Positions 32,814 to 40,807 of a stretch of 64,000 nt of DNA are shown one piece after another; positions within the stretch are counted from its first letter, which is position 1, and every line of letters starts with the position of its first letter. Location: positions 248,001 to 312,000 of the forward strand of contig NZ_JAERRF010000007.1 of assembly GCF_016741875.1 (NCBI RefSeq), written 5' to 3'. The position numbers and the translations under genes are program-made. The notes below the pieces were generated by a model. The model was not told where the DNA came from and ran no database searches. It worked only from the letters and a program-made list of their open reading frames with translations. This stretch comes from Streptomyces coffeae (GTDB taxonomy: Bacteria > Actinomycetota > Actinomycetes > Streptomycetales > Streptomycetaceae).

Positions 32814-34784
32814 TCAGCCGACGTGAACGTGAGGCCGACGGGCTCGGTTGGGTTCGGCTTCGCGGAGGACTTCCCGGGTCACGGGGGCGACCTCGCCCTG
32901 GCCGAACAGGAAGAACCGCAGGAACTGGGCGAAGGGACTGCCCTCGGTCCACTCGAAGTAGATGTGCGGCCTGCACCCGGTCTCATCCCGCACGTGCAGC
33001 AGCAGGGCGGCCAGCGAGTTGGGGATGCTGGAGCCGTCGAGGGTCAGGACACGGTAGCGGCCGTGCAGCACCTCGCCGCGGACCCGGACGGCCGTTTCGA
33101 AGTCGGAGGGGTCGCGGACGGTGACCTCGACGAAGATGAGGTCCTCTGCTGCCGGGATGTCGTTGTCGGCCCGTATCTGGTGGATCTTGTCACGGTACTC
33201 GTCCGCGTCACGGTTGTCGGGCTCGTTGGCGATGAACCGTATACGGCGGGTGGCGGTGTCACGGACGAAGCGCTCGGCCATGTCATCCAGCTCCATGTCG
33301 GTGACCCGCAGCTCGAAGGCGCGGGCGAGCCGGGACAGCAGGGACACCGCGATGATGCCCGCGATGAAACACGCGCCGATCTTCACACCGTCGGGGCGTT
33401 CCACGACGTTGACCGCCGTGGTGTAGAGGAAGACCACGGAGATGGTCCCGAAGGCGATGGTCCAGCCCCGCTGCCGGGCGCGCCGGGCGGCGATGGTGAC
33501 AGCGACGGCCGCGGAGGTCATCAGGACCAGCACACCGGTGGCGTAGGCGCCGCCCTGGGCGTCCACATCGGCGTCGAAGAGCCAGGTGACCAGGAAACCG
33601 ATCAGGGTGAAGACGAGCACCATGGGACGGACCGCGCGGGCCCAGTGCGGTGCCATGCCGTAACGGGGCAGATAGCGCGGCATGAGGTTGAGCAGTCCGG
33701 CCATGGCGGAGGCGCCCGCGAACCACAGGATGCCGACGGTCGCGGCATCGTAGACGCTGCCGAACACCGAGCCCAGGTAGTGGTGGGCGAGATAGGCCAG
33801 GGCGCGTCCATTCGCCTGGCCGCCCGCTTTGAACTCGTCCTGCGGGATGAGCAGGGTGGTAATGAAGCTGGTGCAGATCAGGAAGCCGCTCATGATCACC
33901 GCGGCAGTGGTGAGCAGCTTCCGCGTGTCCCGGATCCGGCCCGTGGGCCGCTCCTCGGTGTCGCCGGGATCGCCCTGGACGTGAGGCATGACCGCCACGC
34001 CGGTCTCGAATCCGGACAGGCCGAGGGCGAGCTTGGGGAAGACCACCAGCGCCAGACCGACCATGATCAGGGGGTTGCCGTGCTCGGCGGTCAGCGCCTG
34101 TGACCAGTCGGTGACGACGTGGGAGGCGGTGGCCACGTGCCACAGGCCGACGATCACCACCACCGCGTTGAGCGCGAGATAGACACCCACCAGAGCCACG
34201 GCCACGCCGATGGCCTCGGTGAAGCCCTTGAGGAAGACGGCGCCGAGCAGGGCGACCAGACCCATGGTGATGGCGACCTCATGGCCGTGCAGCGTGCTGG
34301 TGAAGTGCGGGTTCTCCACCAGGTGGGTGGAGGCGTCGGCCGCCGAGAGAGTGATCGTGATCAGGAAGTCCGTGGCGGCGAAGCCCAGCAGCGTCAGCAC
34401 GAAGAGCTTGCCCTTCCAGAACGACAACAGCCGCTCCAGCATCGCGATCGAACCCTCGCCGTGCGGGCTCTCCTTGGCCACCCTCCGGTACACCGGCAGC
34501 GCCCCGGCCAGCGTCACGGCAACCAGGACGAGCGTGGCGATGGGGGAGAGGAGCCCGGCGGCCAGGGCGGCGATGCCAGGTTGATAGCCGAGCGTGGAGA
34601 AGTAGTCCACACCGGTCAGGCACATCACCCGCCACCATCGCTGCCCCCGGCGCTCCTCGGAGGGCTGGGCGTGCGGTCCCGGCCGGCGCCTGGCCATGTC
34701 GGTCAGGCCCTCCAGCAGCCAGGACCGGAGGCGGCCACCGGTGCGGTTCTCCGGTGGGGTCCCCACATCGGTGGCGGTGGCCAT
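32814..34784 (-). CDS. APC-superfamily permease with C-terminal cytoplasmic domain
   Basis: 656 residues. An N-terminal tail of about 55 residues is followed by [20 protein letters not shown], the unwound-helix-1 motif of APC transporters, and about 12 TM segments to about residue 480. A soluble tail of about 175 residues ([21 protein letters not shown] onward) follows. Features include [40 protein letters not shown] and [28 protein letters not shown]. This belongs to the large amino-acid or potassium-type APC group common in actinomycetes; I cannot assign a substrate. The ATG at 34782-34784 gives the family N-terminus. It is monocistronic. Confidence 0.85.
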   Translation of the reverse strand: MATATDVGTPPENRTGGRLRSWLLEGLTDMARRRPGPHAQPSEERRGQRWWRVMCLTGVDYFSTLGYQPGIAALAAGLLSPIATLVLVAVTLAGALPVYRRVAKESPHGEGSIAMLERLLSFWKGKLFVLTLLGFAATDFLITITLSAADASTHLVENPHFTSTLHGHEVAITMGLVALLGAVFLKGFTEAIGVAVALVGVYLALNAVVVIVGLWHVATASHVVTDWSQALTAEHGNPLIMVGLALVVFPKLALGLSGFETGVAVMPHVQGDPGDTEERPTGRIRDTRKLLTTAAVIMSGFLICTSFITTLLIPQDEFKAGGQANGRALAYLAHHYLGSVFGSVYDAATVGILWFAGASAMAGLLNLMPRYLPRYGMAPHWARAVRPMVLVFTLIGFLVTWLFDADVDAQGGAYATGVLVLMTSAAVAVTIAARRARQRGWTIAFGTISVVFLYTTAVNVVERPDGVKIGACFIAGIIAVSLLSRLARAFELRVTDMELDDMAERFVRDTATRRIRFIANEPDNRDADEYRDKIHQIRADNDIPAAEDLIFVEVTVRDPSDFETAVRVRGEVLHGRYRVLTLDGSSIPNSLAALLLHVRDETGCRPHIYFEWTEGSPFAQFLRFFLFGQGEVAPVTREVLREAEPNRARRPHVHVG

Positions 34785-35099
34785 CGTGCACTCCTGTCAC
34801 ATGCAAAGAACAAGCCGCTGAAAGAACAGCCTGGACAGCGTAAGTGCCCGTATCCGGCATCTCGAGGCCAGGGGGCTGTAGTGACGGAACGCTTTCAGCA
34901 GGTCACAGGTGTGGCTGTGGTGTCTCGGCGTCGTGCTGTCCGGGCCCGGCCGCCCGCGGCTGTGCCGCCGATGCCGCCGCACGCGCCTTCGCCGCGGCGC
35001 AGCAGCCGGAGAAGGCTCACCGTGCCCTCGAACAGGAGCGCGCCGCCGTGGCACCACTCACGGCAAGACGCCTGTCACCAACGTCCGCGGACGACATAC
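34785..35099. other. Upstream region of the APC permease, no gene seen
   Basis: A plus-strand frame around 34960-35060 gives DAAARAFAAAQQPEKAHRAL, which is protein-like but matches no family I know and has no start. No riboswitch core could be recognised although APC permeases often have one. The first 60 bp before the permease are relatively A/T-rich and probably hold its promoter. Confidence 0.35.
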
Positions 35100-35336
35100 C
35101 TAGTTCGGCTGGCCGATCGGCCGGACCACCAGCGTGTTCACGTCCACGCCGCGTGGCTGGGAGATCGCCCACACGACGGTGTCCACCAGGTGCTCGGCGG
35201 AGATCATCGCGCCCGCGGCGTCGGCGCCGCCGGGGCGGTCGTCCCAGAACGGCGTCCGCATCCGGCCCGGCGCGATCAGTCGCGCCTGGGGCGGCAGCGC
35301 GCTCGCGTCCGTCCCCGGCGCGCAGTGCGGGACCAC
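35100..35336 (-). pseudogene. C-terminal remnant of a short-chain dehydrogenase (YdfG-like)
   Basis: The frame ends ISAEHLVDTVVWAISQPRGV and then DVNTLVVRPIGQPN. This tail, with a preceding RLIAPGRMRTPFWDDR, is characteristic of YdfG-type serine/3-hydroxy acid dehydrogenases (EPGxVxTxFxxxR, ...P.HVDVNxLxVRP...Q). The cofactor-binding and YxxxK parts are absent. Confidence 0.75.
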
Positions 35337-35506
35337 AGCAGGCTGACCGCTCCGGGATCGGCTGTGACCTGCTCCAGGTCTTCGGCTATATCGGCGATGA
35401 CCGTGTTGTCAGCCGGCCCGGCCCGCTCGGCCTCGACGAACCGCCCGATCACCACCTCGGTCGCCCCAGGGCCTGGACACCGGGCGCGGGGTAATGCCGG
35501 GCCGGT

Positions 35507-36139
35507 TCACCCGGAGAGGAGGCTTTCGGTGAAGCCCGCGAGCAGGGCGGCCAGGCCCACCTCGAAGGCGCGTTCCGCGCGTTCCGCGCCATGGGGTGCC
35601 GCCTCCAGGGCCCTGGCCAGTTCAGGGGCCTTGGCGTCGTCGGGGATCTCCCACATGACTGCGGGGGCGGCCAGGTCCAGCGCGGAGCCGATGATGAAGT
35701 TCTCGATCGCGGTCACGACACTCAGGGAGTCCTGGTCGGAGAAGCCCGCGTCGTGCAGCATGGCGATCACCCGCTCGTACGCACTGATGGTGAGGGGCGC
35801 GCGGACGGTGGTGGTGGCGAGGATGGGCACGAGGCGCGGATGGGCGGCGAACGCCGCGCGGTAGGACCGGGCGAAGTCGGCCGTGTTCGCCTGCCAAGGG
35901 CGCTGGTCGAGTTGGTCGAGCCCGCCGAATTGGCCGAAGTCCATCTCCTCGACGACCTTCTCACGCAGCAGTTCGATGACGCCTGCACGCCCGTCGACGT
36001 GGTGGTAGATGGAAGAGGTCTGCACGTTCAGCGATCGGGCGATCGCGGGCACGGTGAAGTCCCCCGTCTCGTCAACGATCGCCATAGCGGCGTTGGCGAT
36101 GCGTTCGCGGTCCAACAGCGCTACGCGCGGCCTGGCCAT
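35507..36139 (-). CDS. TetR-family transcriptional repressor
   Basis: 210 residues. The DNA-binding domain is LLDRERIANAAMAIVDETGDFTVPAIARSLNVQTSSIYHHVDGRAGVIELLREKV (residues 8-62), with a TetR_C-like ligand domain (AHPRLVPILATTTVRAP onward). A near-perfect 29-bp palindrome lies 70 bp upstream of its start (36209-36237), and a sister copy precedes the APC permease at 37192-37218. Both are the likely operators, so the protein should repress itself, the HATPase chimera and the APC permease/amidohydrolase operon. A truncated copy of its own 5' end exists at 36975-37115. Confidence 0.9.
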   Translation of the reverse strand: MARPRVALLDRERIANAAMAIVDETGDFTVPAIARSLNVQTSSIYHHVDGRAGVIELLREKVVEEMDFGQFGGLDQLDQRPWQANTADFARSYRAAFAAHPRLVPILATTTVRAPLTISAYERVIAMLHDAGFSDQDSLSVVTAIENFIIGSALDLAAPAVMWEIPDDAKAPELARALEAAPHGAERAERAFEVGLAALLAGFTESLLSG

Positions 36140-36208
36140 CGACAGTCCCCTCCTCGCGGGTCTTTTCTGTGGACTCTTCCTTCCCCCTGCTGCATATGTT
36201 AGCTTGCA

Positions 36209-36237
36209 TTTATCTAAATCGAAACGATTTAGATAAA
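36209..36237. promoter_or_regulatory. TetR operator palindrome, copy 1
   Basis: The arms TTTATCTAAATCG (36209-36221) and CGATTTAGATAAA (36225-36237) are exact reverse complements around AAA. It lies in the divergent gap between the TetR gene and the HATPase chimera, flanked by GTTAGCTT as in copy 2. The 13-bp perfect arms in DNA of over 70% G/C make chance very unlikely. Confidence 0.85.
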
Positions 36238-36283
36238 GTTACCAGCGCCCTTGGATCGGCGCCCGCTCACCCTGGACCCTGCG

Positions 36284-36871
36284 ATGGACGTCACCAGGAC
36301 AGATTCCCCCCACACCGCCCCTACTCCGCACCAGGTGCTGCGCGGCAACATCGGCACGGGTGGCATCGCCGGCCCCGTCTCGAGGCGCGTCGCCCACCCG
36401 CATTCCCCTCGGCCCGCCGGAGCCCCGCAGCCGCTGCGTCGCCCGGCCGCCACCCGCGCCGGCGGCCGGTACACCTCCTGGCCCGTGGGCTGCGATCTGG
36501 CCGAAGTCGGTCGCGTCCGGCACCGGGTCACCGCGCAGCTGCACGACTGGGGCCTGGAAGAAGACCTCACCGACACCGTGGAGCTCCTGGTCAGCGAGCT
36601 GGTCACCAACGCCCTGCGCTACGCCCCCGGCCCTGTCCGGCTCAACATACGGGTCCTTGGGTCCTCCCTGCGGTGCGAGGTCGAGGACACCAACCCCGCC
36701 AGGTCGCAACGCCGCACCGTCGCCTTGGACGCCGAAGGCGGTCGCGGCACGGTACTACTCGACGCGCTCACTGAAGCCTGGGCAAGCACCAGCACCCCCA
36801 CCGGCAAGACCACCTGGTTCACGCTGGCGCTTCCCGACACCCGGAAGAGCCGTCCGCGCACCGCTCGCTGA
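36284..36871 (+). CDS. RsbW-like HATPase fused to the N-terminus of the neighbouring APC permease
   Basis: 195 residues. Residues 1-28 (MDVTRTDSPHTAPTPHQVLR then GNIGTGGIA) align with the first 28 residues of the permease encoded at 37262 (TDS-TAP-Q-LRGNLGTGDIA), including the DNA before the start. Then a proline-rich linker (about 30-60) and a histidine-kinase-like ATPase (about 65-190): TVELLVSELVTNALRYAPGPVRLNIRV (N box) and DAEGGRGTVLLDALTEAWAS (G box). Such single-domain ATPases are anti-sigma-factor kinases common in Streptomyces. No ribosome-binding site precedes ATG 36284, so it may be translated from a leaderless transcript. Whether it is expressed as one chimeric protein is unproven. 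Confidence 0.75.
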   Translation: MDVTRTDSPHTAPTPHQVLRGNIGTGGIAGPVSRRVAHPHSPRPAGAPQPLRRPAATRAGGRYTSWPVGCDLAEVGRVRHRVTAQLHDWGLEEDLTDTVELLVSELVTNALRYAPGPVRLNIRVLGSSLRCEVEDTNPARSQRRTVALDAEGGRGTVLLDALTEAWASTSTPTGKTTWFTLALPDTRKSRPRTAR

Positions 36872-36974
36872 ACTCATGAGGAGCCCCGGGTAATCGACAA
36901 CGGCCACCGCCACGAGCTGCGGTGCCGCCTCGACGCCGAGACCCCTGAGTCACGCGGCGGCTCGACAGCGGCGG

Positions 36975-37115
36975 CGCGTGGCGGTAGCGAGAAGTGGTCC
37001 GCACGTTGAGTGCTCGGGCGATCGCGGGCACGGTGAAGTCTCCGATCTCGTCTCTCGTCAACGATCGCCATAGCGGCGTTTCGCGGTCCAGCGGTGCTGT
37101 GCGGGGCCTGGGCGC
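36975..37115 (-). pseudogene. 5' remnant of a TetR gene (duplicate of the intact gene's start)
   Basis: The minus strand carries DEIGDFTVPAIARALNVRTT and then SRYRH, matching DETGDFTVPAIARSLNVQTSSIYHH of the intact TetR protein. The DNA matches 36000-36140 over most of its length (for example GGGCGATCGCGGGCACGGTGAAG). The recognition helix is followed by unrelated sequence and the start region is shifted in frame. It stands in the same orientation and position relative to operator copy 2 as the intact gene does to copy 1. Confidence 0.75.
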
Positions 37116-37191
37116 CGCCCGTCCGTCCACCACGTGACGTTTTCGAGACCCCCGGGCTCTTCCCCTCCGGTGTCGCACCGGTTAGCTTCCG

Positions 37192-37218
37192 TTATCTAAA
37201 CCGAAACGGTTTAGATAA
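37192..37218. promoter_or_regulatory. TetR operator palindrome, copy 2
   Basis: The arms TTATCTAAACCG (37192-37203) and CGGTTTAGATAA (37207-37218) are exact reverse complements around AAA. The T-to-C change in the left arm relative to copy 1 is matched by a compensating change in the right arm, so symmetry has been kept during divergence. It lies 56 bp before the preferred permease start. Confidence 0.85.
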
Positions 37219-37273
37219 ATGTGCCCGCGGATCGGGCGCCCGCCTCCCCCCTGACCCTGCGATGGGAGTCGCC

Positions 37274-38758
37274 ATGACTGATTCCTCCCTCACCGCCGCT
37301 GCTCCGCCCCAGGCGCTGCGCGGCAACCTTGGCACGGGTGACATCGCCTTCTTCGTGATCTCCGCTGCGGCGCCCCTGACCGTCATGGCCGGGATCGCCC
37401 CGGTCGCGATCATGTCCGGAGGCATCGGCGCACCCGCCGCCTACCTGTTCGCCGGTATCGCACTGGCTGTCTTCTCCGTCGGCTTCACCACGATGGCGCG
37501 CAACGTCGACGCAGGCGGTGCGTTCTACGCCTACATCACCCGAGGCATCGGCAAGCGGACCGGCATCGCGTCCGCATGCCTGGCCGTATTCGCCTACAAC
37601 GCCTTGCAGATCGGCCTGTACGGGCTGTTCGCGACCGCCACCCAGGCCACCGTCCAGAGCCTTGTCGGCCTCGACATCCCGTGGCCGGTCTACGCGTTCG
37701 CCGCGATTGCCCTGGTCGCCCTCGCCGGCTACCGCAACATCGACTTCGGCGCGAAGCTCCTCGGGGTCCTGCTCGTCGCCGAGACCGGCATCCTCGCGCT
37801 CACCGACGCCGCTGTCGTCGTGCAGGGCGGAGCGCATGGCCTGGAGCTGTCGTCGTTCGCCCCCACGAACGCGGTCAGCCCCGGCACCGGGAGTCTCCTC
37901 GCGTTCGCGTTCGCGGCGTTCATCGGCTTCGAGTCCACGGCGATCTACCGCGACGAGGCCCGCGACCCCAAGCGCACCATCCCCCGTGCCACCTACATCG
38001 CCGTCGGATTCCTCGCTCTCTTCTACGCCTTCACCTGCTGGACCATCGTCGAGGCGGTCGGCGCCGACCAGGCCGTCCAGATCATCGCCAAGGACCCGAC
38101 GTCCGTGGTGTTCAACGTGGCCGACCAGTACGTGGGCAGCTGGGCCGCGAACACCATGTACGTGCTGATCATCAGCAGTGTGTTCGCCGCGCTTCTGGCC
38201 TTCCATAACGCGATCAACCGGTACACCTTCAGCCTGGCTCGGGAAGGCATCCTGCCCGCCCGCCTCGGCCGCACGCACCCCAAGCACTGCTCCCCGCACA
38301 CCGCCGGCGCCGTGCAGACCGCACTCGCCGTCCTGGTCGTCGCCGCGTTCGCAATCGCCCACGCCGACCCCTACCTCCAACTGCTGATCTGGGTGAACAC
38401 CCCCGGGGTCATCGGAATCGTGCTGCTACAGGCCCTCACGGCACTCGCTGTCCCGCTGTACTTCAAGCGCACCGCCTACAAGGAAAGCCTGGTGCGCACC
38501 ACGGTGGTGCCGGCCGTGTCCGCGGTCCTCATGGCAGGCGCGCTCTACCTGATGATCAGCAAGATCGTCCTCCTCACCGGCGCGTCGGCCACCGTGAACA
38601 GCGTCCTGGTGGGCTGCGTCCCCGTCGTCCTCGTCGCCGGGTATGCCGTCGCCGCCGTGGTCCGTTCGAAGCGCCGCGAGGCCTACGACAACCTCGCCCA
38701 GCCGCGCGGGGCTCTCACCCCCGAGCCCCCCGCAAACACAGCGAGCACAGCGAGCTGA
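37274..38758 (+). CDS. APC-superfamily amino acid/amine permease
   Basis: 494 residues from the ATG preferred here (37274, with GGGAG five bases upstream); the in-frame ATG at 37262 matches the HATPase chimera better. About 12 TM segments. The first helix reads FFVISAAAPLTVMAGIAPVAIMSGG, typical of the basic-amino-acid/amine group in actinomycetes, followed by AYITRGIGKRTGIASACLAVFAYN and FAFAAFIGFESTAIYRDEARDPKRTIPRATY. RYTFSLAREGILPARLGRTHPKHCSPH is the usual loop. The amidohydrolase gene starts 99 bp downstream. A TetR operator lies upstream. The substrate is probably what the amidohydrolase acts on or yields. Confidence 0.9.
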   Translation: MTDSSLTAAAPPQALRGNLGTGDIAFFVISAAAPLTVMAGIAPVAIMSGGIGAPAAYLFAGIALAVFSVGFTTMARNVDAGGAFYAYITRGIGKRTGIASACLAVFAYNALQIGLYGLFATATQATVQSLVGLDIPWPVYAFAAIALVALAGYRNIDFGAKLLGVLLVAETGILALTDAAVVVQGGAHGLELSSFAPTNAVSPGTGSLLAFAFAAFIGFESTAIYRDEARDPKRTIPRATYIAVGFLALFYAFTCWTIVEAVGADQAVQIIAKDPTSVVFNVADQYVGSWAANTMYVLIISSVFAALLAFHNAINRYTFSLAREGILPARLGRTHPKHCSPHTAGAVQTALAVLVVAAFAIAHADPYLQLLIWVNTPGVIGIVLLQALTALAVPLYFKRTAYKESLVRTTVVPAVSAVLMAGALYLMISKIVLLTGASATVNSVLVGCVPVVLVAGYAVAAVVRSKRREAYDNLAQPRGALTPEPPANTASTAS

Positions 38759-38857
38759 CCCGCGGAGCCCGCACCACTTCGGTCCGGGCCACCCGGCCCC
38801 CACCCCACGCTGCCCCAGCCCCGCCACCCCGACCTCGTTGATGTGAGGAGCCGCACC

Positions 38858-40459
38858 ATGCCGCAGGCCGACACGATCGTCCTCGCCCACCGCGTTCACA
38901 CCCTCGACCCCGACAAGCCCGGCGCAACCGCCGTCGCCGTCGCCGACGGCCTGATCACCGCCGTCGGCGACCACCACGACATCCGCGACTGGCGCGGCAC
39001 GCACACCGAGATCATCGACCTCGAGAACTGCTACCTCACCCCTGGCCTGATCGACGGCCACACCCACCCCGTCATGGGCCTCGACCTCGCCACCGGTATC
39101 GATCTGTCCACCGTCGCCACTCTCGACCAACTGCGCGACCTCCTCGCGAAGGCCGCCCAGTCCACTCCCCGCGGCGGCTGGGTCACCGGCTTCGGCCTCG
39201 AACACAGCGCCTTCGACGGCACCCCCATCACCGCAACAGCCATCGACAACGCGCTCGGCGACGTCCCCGCGCTACTGGGGCTGTACGACGGGCACTCCGC
39301 GCTCGCGTCCACCACAGCCCTGCACCTGGCCGGCGTCACCGGCCCCCGCGACTTCCCCCAGCGCTCCACCATCGTCTGCGACCCGGACGGCCGACCCACC
39401 GGACACCTCCTGGAAGCGGCCGCCATGGAACTCGTCCACCGCATCGTCCCCCGCCCCGACAAGGCCCAGCGCCGCGCCCAACTGCGCGCCCTCCTCCATG
39501 ACATGGCATCCGTAGGCCTGACGGGCGGGCACGTCATGGACTGCGAAGGCGACACCCTCGACCTGCTCGCCTCACTCGAGGAGGAAGACGGGCTGCCACT
39601 GCGGCTGCGCCTGGCGCCGTGGTGCAGCCCCGGGGCCACCGACGACGAGCTCGACAGCCTGATCCACGACCACGGCCGGCACGGCCGGAACTGGCAGCTC
39701 GGTGCCGTGAAGTTCTACATCGACGGAACCGTCGAAGGCGGCACCGCGTGGCTCGAACACGCCGACTGCCACGGGCAGGGCACCGAATCCTTCTGGCGCG
39801 ACCCCTCCGCATACACGCGCGCCGTGCACCGTCTCGCGGCCGCGGGCGTCCAGACCGCCACCCACGCGACCGGCGACGCCGGCGTCCGCCACGTCCTCGA
39901 CACCCTTGAAGGCGTCGACACCCGCTCCGTCATGCATCGCATCGAGCACATCGAATCCCTGCCCCTGGAACACACCGGGCGCTTCGCCAAGCTGGGCGTC
40001 GCCGCCTCGATGCAGCCAACCCACGCCGCCTACACCCGGGCCGATCACACCGACGAGTGGTCCCGCCGACTCGGGAACCAGCGCGCGAATCGAGCCTGGT
40101 GCACCGGCGACATCCACGCCACCGGTGCCACCCTCGTCCTCGGCTCCGACTGGCCCATCGCCCACTACGACCCGCGGGAGGTCCTCGCGACCGCACGCCT
40201 GCGCCGCCTGCCCAGCCGTCCTGACGCCGCCCCGGTCGCACCCGGGCAGGCACTCGCCGCGCTCGCCGCGCTCCATGGCATGACCACGAACCCCGCGAAA
40301 GTCGCCGGAGAGCAAGCGTCGACCGGGCGTATCGCCCCCGGCTACCGAGCCGACCTCACCGTGTTCGGCGCGGACCCGGTGCACGCCCCCGCGGACGAAC
40401 TCGCCGACGCGCCCATCGCGCTGACGATGCTCGGCGGCAACGTCACCCACCGCGCCTGA
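38858..40459 (+). CDS. Amidohydrolase family 3 (YtcJ-like) metal-dependent hydrolase
   Basis: 533 residues. TPGLIDGHTHPVMG holds the HxH site, and GAVKFYIDGTVEGGTAW the active-site lysine region. THATGDAGVRHVLD and SVMHRIEHIE give further metal histidines, VLGSDWPIAHYDP the catalytic aspartate. STGRIAPGYRADLTVFGADP is the C-terminal composite domain. ATG 38858 has GAGGAG eight bases upstream. Together with the APC permease it forms a TetR-controlled two-gene operon that parallels the Lrp/symporter/amidohydrolase operon at 23.5-28.1 kb, although the two hydrolases differ in length and loop sequence. Confidence 0.88.
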   Translation: MPQADTIVLAHRVHTLDPDKPGATAVAVADGLITAVGDHHDIRDWRGTHTEIIDLENCYLTPGLIDGHTHPVMGLDLATGIDLSTVATLDQLRDLLAKAAQSTPRGGWVTGFGLEHSAFDGTPITATAIDNALGDVPALLGLYDGHSALASTTALHLAGVTGPRDFPQRSTIVCDPDGRPTGHLLEAAAMELVHRIVPRPDKAQRRAQLRALLHDMASVGLTGGHVMDCEGDTLDLLASLEEEDGLPLRLRLAPWCSPGATDDELDSLIHDHGRHGRNWQLGAVKFYIDGTVEGGTAWLEHADCHGQGTESFWRDPSAYTRAVHRLAAAGVQTATHATGDAGVRHVLDTLEGVDTRSVMHRIEHIESLPLEHTGRFAKLGVAASMQPTHAAYTRADHTDEWSRRLGNQRANRAWCTGDIHATGATLVLGSDWPIAHYDPREVLATARLRRLPSRPDAAPVAPGQALAALAALHGMTTNPAKVAGEQASTGRIAPGYRADLTVFGADPVHAPADELADAPIALTMLGGNVTHRA

Positions 40460-40508
40460 GACAAGCGGGGTATCGATCTGGCGACCAGCGTGCCGTGGTG
40501 GCCCGCGC

Positions 40509-40705
40509 CTACAGCGCCCGGACATCGACGGCCAGCGTGCCCGCCTCGGTGGTGTCGCGCATGGTGGCGATCACGTGCCAGCCGCTCTGCGCGGCGGCGG
40601 CGACGGTGGTGGCCAGGCCGATGCCGGAGGAGGACCGCGATCATCGACCGGCTGGAGTCACGCGGACTGGCCGAGCGCAGTCTCGATCCGGGCCAAGCCG
40701 GTTGA
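40509..40705. pseudogene. Recombination scar: SDR N-terminal fragment (minus) abutting a MarR fragment (plus)
   Basis: On the minus strand 40634-40509 reads SSSGIGLATTVAAAAQSGWH and then VIATMRDTTEA before a stop, the glycine-rich NAD(P) loop of a short-chain dehydrogenase. On the plus strand 40634-40705 reads TAIIDRLESRGLAERSLDPGQAG and stop, the wing region of a MarR regulator (TxIIDRLExRGLVERxxDPxDRR). The two homologies meet at base 40634. Neither gene can function. The site marks a deletion or inversion junction downstream of the amidohydrolase. Confidence 0.7.
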
Positions 40706-40807
40706 GCCGCGGCCGAGGACGGAGACGAGGACGCATGGCCTGCGGATCGGAACCCGGTCCGCAGGCCATGCGCACCCGGCACGCGCATGCGAGCCGAGGC
40801 CCGGAGG

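Noticed and set aside
34785-35099. Riboswitch before the APC permease
   Set aside because: Some permeases of this superfamily are riboswitch-controlled, but I could not find the conserved core elements of a known class.
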